A stretch of DNA of 64,000 bases from Glandiceps talaboti. Its lineage: Eukaryota > Hemichordata > Enteropneusta > Spengelidae. The position numbers were made by a program, and so were the translations under genes. Position 1 is the stretch's first letter. The number at the start of each line of letters is the position of its first letter. The notes beneath the pieces are model-generated. The model was given only the letters and a program-made list of their open reading frames with translations. It had not been told where the DNA came from and did no database searches. Of this stretch, positions 58,440 to 64,000 are shown one piece after another. The stretch covers positions 16,105,776-16,169,775 of the forward strand of contig NC_135568.1 of assembly GCF_964340395.1 (NCBI RefSeq). Reading direction: 5' to 3'.

Positions 58440-59640
58440 GTGAGTACATTTTGCAGCAGAAGGTATCACAGAACATTAGTTTTTTACAAAAGTGCTAGAT
58501 AAACAAAACATTGCAAATAAAAGAGATTTCTGTCATTATATATTCATATGTTTTTTGCATGGCACACATCAAGATGAAGAATAAAGAAATTACATCAAAG
58601 GTCATTTTATAAGTGATAGTTAGAAGTCTAATACGTGCCGGTTTAATGGATTTAACAGAATCTTATTTAGGCAAATGTTTGTTATGTTAATGAATAAGTG
58701 ATGTTTGCCCAAACGAATACTGGCAATTCCATTCAACTGGCAAAGACCATAGTATAATAAAGTTACTTCAAACTTGAGGAGGTTTCAAGGTTCATTCCCC
58801 ATTACAATACATCATCATTATTGCCATGCAGTCTGTTACATAACTTGTTATTATGTTAATAAACAAAAACAAGTATAGAAAGCCCAATTTTCACACAGCA
58901 GTTTAAAGCATTTAATCTATTGAGTATGGATTGAGTCAAGGGAAGAGAGAAATGAGTTTGAGACTTGGACAAAGCAAATATGATTTATTTTATGCATACT
59001 TTACTGAAGGTGCACACACTAAAGACAACAAAGTCATAGGAGTAGCAGCATTATGTGTTTATGACTTGATTGATATTTATATTGTGGACAGTTTCATTGA
59101 TGGTTAACAGGATTTTGGACAGTTTCATTGATGGCTAACAAGATTAGGGACAGTTTCATTGATAGTTAACAAGATTGTGGACAGTTTCATTGCTGGTTAC
59201 CAAGGTTGTGGACAGTTTCATTGCTGGTTAACAAGATTGTGGACAGTTTCATTGATGGTTAACAAGATTGTGGACAGTTTCATTGATGGTTAACAAGATT
59301 GCAGAGTTTCATTAATGGTTAACAAATTTGTGGCCACTTTCACTGTGTCACAACTGTACTGCTAACTAAATTTGATACTCATTTTAACTGGAATTGAAGA
59401 CATTTGTGAAACATGAGGGATTGGAGGAGCATGTCTTTATGCAATATACTACCAAATAAGGTTTACACTGATTCTGTGCAAATGTTTGATTGTAATTGTG
59501 CCTTCCCTCCAAAAACAATCATTTGTATTCATAACTTCCGTAGAATTGGTTTCAGGGTTTAGCATCAAAGAACAAGTCATGCTACATGTTGTTCTTTTGT
59601 GAATTCATTTGTTGTTCTGTTGATTCTATTTTGGATATAG
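58440..59640 (+). other. Intron 12
   Basis: Contains a 31-bp minisatellite at 59083-59345. No exon was recognised. Confidence 0.55.
59083..59345. repeat. 31-bp minisatellite, ~8-9 copies
   Basis: Unit GGACAGTTTCATTGATGG then TTAACAAGATTGT. Copies differ by a few substitutions and the last two are shortened. Confidence 0.95.
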
Positions 59641-59722
59641 GTTTAACAGATAGAGATATTGAAGGAAAATACACCTGGTCTGATGGGGCGCAATTTCTTT
59701 ATTCTGCCTGGAGCTCAACCGG
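59641..59722 (+). CDS. Mosaic receptor exon 13: C-type lectin domain, middle part
   Basis: 82-nt exon (acceptor GGATATAG|GT, donor CCGG|GTAAAC), in phase 1, out phase 2, for residues 951-978. It carries LTDRDIEGKYTWSDGAQFLY and the start of the ligand loop (AWSST). The YTWSDG stretch matches the family's F.W.DG before the long loop. Its exit phase fits exon 14 only, supporting the model. Confidence 0.9.
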
Positions 59723-59884
59723 GTAAACATAGTCATTAAACTTTAGTTACTTTGATTTCATTTACATTATTCAACAACAGATGTTTTGTATATAGTTTTT
59801 TTCCCATTCAGAAGTCGCTAGAGAAATGACGACGAGAACACTGCATGCAATGAGAAAAACACACAACGGCATAACCACACGGAC

Positions 59885-59918
59885 ATACATACATACATGC
59901 ATACATGCATACATACAT

Positions 59919-59949
<31 letters not shown>

Positions 59950-59975
59950 CACACACACACACACACACACACATC
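59885..59975. repeat. (CATA)n/(CAGA)n/(CA)n microsatellite
   Basis: Motif shifts along ~90 bases in intron 13. Confidence 0.9.
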
Positions 59976-60140
59976 GACACTGGAAAGATACATACAGACA
60001 CAGGGATAAATATGTACAGAAATACAGGTATACACTCACATATATATCCAATTCCAATTTTCTATAGTCTGTCTGTGAATTCCGTTGGTTAGATTTCAGT
60101 CTAAAGTATCTTTGTGTCACGCACAAACCTTCACATGCAG

Positions 60141-60292
60141 GTCTCAACCCGATGGTAGTGTTCACCAAGACTGTGTGGCTCTTTACTTACAAAACTTACA
60201 CTCTCACAATCACTGGTATGATATAATGTGTGATGCCAATGTGACCAATTTATTTCTGTGCAAAAATGAAGTGAAGCAGAGCGATACATTAG
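60141..60292 (+). CDS. Mosaic receptor exon 14: C-type lectin domain, C-terminal part with QPD motif
   Basis: Enters in phase 2 (CACATGCAG|G), leaves in phase 1 (TTAG|GTAAGT), for residues 979-1028. It starts SQPDGSVHQDCVAL, where QPD sits at the position of the EPN/QPD sugar-specificity motif; QPD is associated with galactose-type ligands. The second calcium/sugar motif WND appears as WYD (HNHWYDIMCD), followed by the closing cysteines C.......LC. Loss of the WND asparagine may weaken calcium or sugar binding. The four core cysteines of the fold are all present. Confidence 0.92.
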
Positions 60293-60375
60293 GTAAGTAC
60301 CACACATGTATAGACAAGATGAACTTGTTATTGTTTCTTTGTGTTGTACTGGAAATTGCCAGGTCATTAATCGTG

Positions 60376-60412
60376 AAGTGAAGTGAAGTGAAGTGAAGTG
60401 AAGTGAAGTGTA
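60376..60412. repeat. (GAAGT)n pentanucleotide repeat
   Basis: About seven GAAGT units just after exon 14. Confidence 0.95.
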
Positions 60413-60541
60413 TATAACGCCACCACAAAGTTCAATATTATTTTATGGGTATTTATTAAGCAATCAAAAGGCGTGAATCGTATCACAACACGAGTGGTGC
60501 ATAATATATAAAATATGCATACATTATGATTTTATTTGCAG

Positions 60542-60592
60542 TAAACGATACGTTTACGAATATGAATTACACCAACTTCATATCAACGAATT
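60542..60592 (+). CDS. Mosaic receptor exon 15: 17-residue linker microexon
   Basis: 51-nt phase 1-1 exon (acceptor TTATTTGCAG|TA, donor AATT|GTAAGT) for residues 1029-1045. It is rich in Asn/Thr with two NxT sites (NDT and NYT), so it is a flexible, probably glycosylated spacer between the lectin and LDLa domains. The acceptor and donor are both strong. It could be skipped without changing frame. Confidence 0.75.
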
Positions 60593-61359
60593 GTAAGTAT
60601 TCATACAAAATATTACCATAGGTGCACATAGCTTAACATTATACATTGAAACTAATCATACTAGTGATTTATAGAGACAACAACACATTGCATTCAAAAT
60701 TTAGTAATGAAATAGGTCATAAAAATAATATAATCATTTAGCTATTAAGTCTACAGAGAACGGAAAAGGCGGCTTTAGAACTTTCAAGATGGCTGCCATG
60801 CATAATCATCATTTCACAACATGCGCTTTATCAATTGCTTCCATTAACAATCTTCACATATCTGTTGTACTTCAATTGAAAGTTATTTCTCTGCGGGGTA
60901 CAAGTTTGATCTTTTTGCAAGCGTTGGATTATAAAAATATGTCTTTCTGTCAGGGTTTTGTTTCTGCGAAAAACTATCAAATATAATTTGTTTTCTTTAA
61001 GATGTTAACTCCTAAATGTTACCTGTTCTTAAACTTTTGATTCTATTCAATAGAAAAAAAATTGGTTGTATATATATTTTTTCTAAATCTGTTTTAAAAT
61101 GCAAATGTGAAATATCTTATCAAATATTTAAATATTGAACCCATGACTACCGAGCGAAAGTGCTGCAAAAACCCTGTACCACTAGTATGCTCATGCAACG
61201 GTGCAATTATTCTCTGGTACATATGTAGTAATTTGCCTTCTTCTGTATGGTGGTCCAGTTAATGTGATGTAATGTGTTTTTAAAAGGAGCAAGTTGTATG
61301 TCTTATCAAGAATATTATACGTTCATTATTGGATGTGATTAATATTTTATATGAAAAAG
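60593..61359 (+). other. Intron 15
   Basis: No repeat or exon was recognised; the 65-codon frame at 60789-60986 is unsupported. Confidence 0.45.
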
Positions 61360-61479
61360 ATCAAAGTGTGTGCCCAATACATCTATATCAATGTACAAGT
61401 GGAGAATGTATTCATCCGAGTGACATGTGTGACGATACAGCCAAGTGTTATGATCGGAGTAGTAACACATCTAACTGTA
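61360..61479 (+). CDS. Mosaic receptor exon 16: LDLa module 1 (degenerate)
   Basis: Phase 1-1 exon (acceptor GAAAAAG|AT with little pyrimidine tract, donor TGTA|GTAAGT) for residues 1046-1085. Six cysteines in LDLa order: VCPIHLYQC, GECI, MCDDTAKC and SNC. The calcium cage D-x-x-x-D-x-x-D-E is incomplete: the C-terminal SDE is replaced by SSNTSN. It may be stabilised by disulfides only. The weak acceptor makes the exon start slightly less certain. Confidence 0.82.
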
Positions 61480-61515
61480 GTAAGTGTATTCTGATTGTTA
61501 TAGAGATTTACTTAT

Positions 61516-61610
61516 AATATACAACTCGTAACACTCAAGTAAAACATTTGACTGTTTGTGGTATAGATTTAAATATATACAACTCGTAACACTCAAGTAA
61601 AACATTTGAT
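61516..61610. repeat. 35-bp direct duplication
   Basis: ATACAACTCGTAACACTCAA then GTAAAACATTTGA occurs twice, ~58 bp apart, just after exon 16. Confidence 0.85.
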
Positions 61611-62244
61611 GATATGCCACACTCGTTTATAGAATTCATATCAAGTGCAAAAACATACGGTTTCAATTCATTTAATCTTCAGCCCAGTATCTGATGTCTT
61701 TTAATGTAATATATCTGTAAACAATGTTAGTAGAGCAAAGCATATAAATAATCAACACTGGAGTGTCAACATAGATGCCATAAGACATTGTCTTGATATC
61801 ATTGATACTCATAGTTGAGAGTTATCATTCACTGTAATCGGTCTGTTATTCGGGAGTAGAACACACTGTTTACAAATTGACTATATTAGAAAGGCCACTT
61901 ACTAGACATGTAATTAAAGCAATTGAAAGAGTATAGTTTTACTCGTGATATGATTGATATAGCTGTGGTCTGATCTGCGCTGCTCTGCTCATATATGTCT
62001 TTATTATCTCCTGTCTGCGTTTAAGTACCTTTCTCCCCTTCCAACTACTTATTTCTGGTATCATCAAAGCTGCTGTCATATGTTTTGGTCTGTTCTGCAC
62101 TCATCAGATTTGAGATTCTTCCAACAGTTATACGCTTACATAATCTGGTCTGATCTCATCATATAAATCCTAATCTAAACATTAACATGTGAATGCCAGA
62201 GATTCAGAAAACTGTTCACATGCTAATTTAACATCCTTTCCTAG
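61611..62244 (+). other. Remainder of intron 16
   Basis: Repeated TCTGATCTG/TCTGTTCTGC-like words occur at 61970-62160. No exon was recognised. Confidence 0.4.
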
Positions 62245-62355
62245 GCAATTCTTCTTCTAGTTGGTTTACTTGCAATGACGGTAGTCGAATAGGAATATCC
62301 AAGTACTGTGATTTCCGTTCAGATTGCCGAGATGGATCTGATGAGACCCTTTGTG
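62245..62355 (+). CDS. Mosaic receptor exon 17: LDLa module 2 (canonical calcium cage)
   Basis: Phase 1-1 exon (acceptor TTTCCTAG|GC, donor TGTG|GTGAGG) for residues 1086-1122. The C-terminal lobe CDFRSDCRDGSDETLC holds the full acidic calcium cage. The N-terminal lobe is atypical: a Ser-rich lead and WFTCNDGSRI provide the first visible cysteine, so one N-terminal disulfide of the usual three is missing. Confidence 0.88.
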
Positions 62356-62652
62356 GTGAGGATGTTTATAAAGTTGTACTGTCGTTGAAATGGCACAATT
62401 GAGCTGATGAGCTAATTGATAGCATTTAAGTTTGGGCGAAACAAAATAGAGTTAAACAAAATTTATATTAATGTATGTTGTGAGCATGAATGCATAAACT
62501 AGAGTTTTTGTTCCTACATCAGTTGAGCGGCTTTAAAAAACAAAATGACATGATCAATGGATTTAGATATTATAGTATGAACAAATGTTGTATAAAAATA
62601 ATAAACCAGTTGGAATATTCATAGCAAATATTTTGTTTCACTCTCATTTCAG

Positions 62653-62781
62653 ATTTTCCTGTATTCAATTCGACAAAATTGTTTACATGTTTAAACGGCC
62701 AATATATAGATGATAACAAACAATGTGATTTAATCTATGACTGTGTAGATAAATCGGATGAAGAAAATTGTACAGACATTG
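62653..62781 (+). CDS. Mosaic receptor exon 18: LDLa module 3 (canonical calcium cage)
   Basis: Phase 1-1 exon (acceptor CATTTCAG|AT, donor ATTG|GTAATT) for residues 1123-1165. It reads KLFTCLNGQYIDDNKQCDLI, then YDCVDKSDEENC, a complete calcium cage. As in module 2, the first cysteine pair is reduced. NST and NCT are potential glycosylation sites. Confidence 0.9.
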
Positions 62782-63473
62782 GTAATTTTGTGAAGAGTTT
62801 CCTTCTTTACTTAATAGGCGTCTTAGATATATTTCTCTTGAAGTCAAAATTCTTAGAATTTCTCCAACAATACATTACGTAGACGTTCCTTATGTTTTGA
62901 ACTAGTAATGTAAACGTTGTTTTATGTTCACCATCTGCTTTATCACATATTTCCACTTTGTTTAGTTTGAGGTTGAAGGAAAACACACCTCTGAGTCAAA
63001 ATGTCCTGAAAATGAAAGTTGTTAAACGTCAAACCTCTTCATTTAGACAATGTGGTCATTTTCTGTACTGTAGTTACAAGATCTAAATGAGCCATGGGCC
63101 AACTTTAGACACTACATACTTATAATTATAGACTTCACATTCTACATTATTTGTGTTGATATGTGCCTTGAATTAAGTATAAACATCCACATAGCATTGC
63201 TAAAATTGTGGAATAAATATCCCCTACCATCTGGACATCAAGGGAGATTTTGTGAATACATAAAAACATATTTGTGATCATGTAATTTATTCATTCGGGT
63301 TGAGTAGATTAAGATGCAACAAATCTCAAACTTACAAGTTATGTATAACTTTAAATGAAGCAAATTTTTTAAAAAAAAGACAAAATCATCCACAACAGAC
63401 CTTATCCCTTTAATCGTCATATTCACAATAATATCAAATATGTTCATTTCTACCGTTTTCGTTCAACAACTAG
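62782..63473 (+). other. Intron 18
   Basis: Nothing is recognised apart from A/T-rich sequence. Confidence 0.45.
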
Positions 63474-63593
63474 ATATGTGTAATGCTGTAGAGTGTCTAG
63501 ATGGTACGTGTTTATCATTGACACTTAGATGTGATGGTATAACAGACTGTGTTTATTGTGATTATGGAGAATCAGAGGACGAATTTGGTTGTG
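63474..63593 (+). CDS. Mosaic receptor exon 19: LDLa module 4 (with insertion)
   Basis: Phase 1-1 exon (acceptor ACAACTAG|AT, donor TGTG|GTAAGA) for residues 1166-1205. It reads MCNAVECLDGTCLSLTLRCD, then GITDCVYCDYGESEDEFGC. The first two residues of the cage are kept (CDGITDC), but a CDYG insertion with an extra cysteine shifts the final SEDE. The seventh cysteine may pair outside the module. Confidence 0.88.
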
Positions 63594-63632
63594 GTAAGAA
63601 TATTTGTATTCGTACATACTGTATTGTACTGT

Positions 63633-63706
63633 TCTGTATGTATGTATGTATGTATGTATGTATGTATGTATGTATGTATGTGTATGAGTGTATGTATGTA
63701 TATATG

Positions 63707-63748
<42 letters not shown>

Positions 63749-63770
63749 AATGTATGTATGTATGTATACA
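63633..63770. repeat. (TATG)n/(TG)n microsatellite
   Basis: Compound tract in intron 19, like those at 3357 and 10770. Confidence 0.95.
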
Positions 63771-63824
63771 TGAATACTCATTCCTAATTTCATAAAACTA
63801 TATACATATACGATTTTGCTCAAG

Positions 63825-63965
63825 ATACGGATATCGATTGTCTAAATACACAAAAAAGATGTAACAGTGGTGTGTGTATAAATTTGGAGCTATGGTGTCT
63901 CTATGACTACGACCTACTTGGTTATAACTTTGGATGTCGCGATGGTTCACATTTAAAAGACTGTG
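63825..63965 (+). CDS. Mosaic receptor exon 20: LDLa-like module 5 (divergent); gene continues beyond the window
   Basis: Phase 1-1 exon (acceptor GCTCAAG|AT, donor TGTG|GTAAGT) for residues 1206-1252. Cysteines follow the LDLa order (DCLNTQKRC, GVCI, WCLYDYD, FGCRDGS, KDC), but the SDE end is replaced by SHLKD and a DLLGYN insertion widens the cage loop. It ends in an open phase, so more exons follow outside the window; a membrane anchor or receptor domain has not yet appeared. Confidence 0.85.
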
Positions 63966-64000
63966 GTAAGTTGAAGTTAACTTTTCACACAGTGAATTAC

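Noticed and set aside
60789-60986. 65-codon frame in intron 15
   Set aside because: No splice sites matching the gene's phases and no domain features.

Overview
This is eukaryotic, intron-rich, AT-rich DNA from an invertebrate animal. The evidence is consensus GT-AG introns, extracellular modules on symmetric phase-1 exons, a type II Golgi sulfotransferase, and many short-period microsatellites and small inverted-repeat transposons. The microsatellites include at least ten (TATG/CATA)n tracts as well as (GA)n, (TA)n and (CTGT)n. The trefoil/kringle/F5-8C/PAN/CUB/C-type lectin/LDLa mosaic and the Penelope-, LINE- and SINE-like repeats fit a marine deuterostome (hemichordate, echinoderm or amphioxus type) or a lophotrochozoan. 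I cannot fix the phylum from the sequence alone. No prokaryotic operons, CRISPR arrays, rRNA genes or convincing intact tRNA genes were seen.

Layout. 1-7330: one large fold-back element with long inverted arms built of 38-bp tandem units; its left end runs off the window. 7331-25000: sparsely genic, with a candidate minus-strand membrane exon (8200-8325), a candidate plus-strand first exon (8574-8768), a 588-bp long-TIR element with a target-site duplication, a fold-back array of CRE-like palindromes (22515-22752) and many microsatellites. 25063-26967: the last two coding exons of an unidentified plus-strand gene with a charged helical region and a Pro/Thr-rich tail. 27000-37400: intergenic, with MITEs and an unusual array of conserved ~54-bp modules (32889-33847). 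37492-38676: an intact carbohydrate sulfotransferase on one coding exon. 41495 to the right edge: 20 exons of one large secreted or membrane-anchored mosaic protein, still open at the window end.

The main gene. Every splice phase joins without a gap or frameshift over 20 exons, giving about 1,252 residues so far: signal peptide, trefoil, divergent discoidin-like domain, kringle, EGF, an unrecognised ~99-residue two-cysteine module, F5/8C discoidin domain, PAN/apple-like module, CUB, C-type lectin with a QPD motif, a 17-residue linker exon and five LDLa modules. Nearly all module borders are phase-1 introns, the signature of exon shuffling. LDLa tandems at the C-terminal side often precede LRR plus seven-helix receptors (GRL101-like) or a single membrane span in invertebrates; what follows here lies outside the window. 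The introns hold a LINE tail, an LTR-like fragment, MITEs, a tRNA-derived SINE and a Penelope-like fragment carrying a hammerhead-ribozyme core.

The genes do not form an operon. The sulfotransferase and the mosaic receptor share a strand and are 2.8 kb apart, and both belong to the secretory/cell-surface system, but the sequence gives no evidence that they work together.
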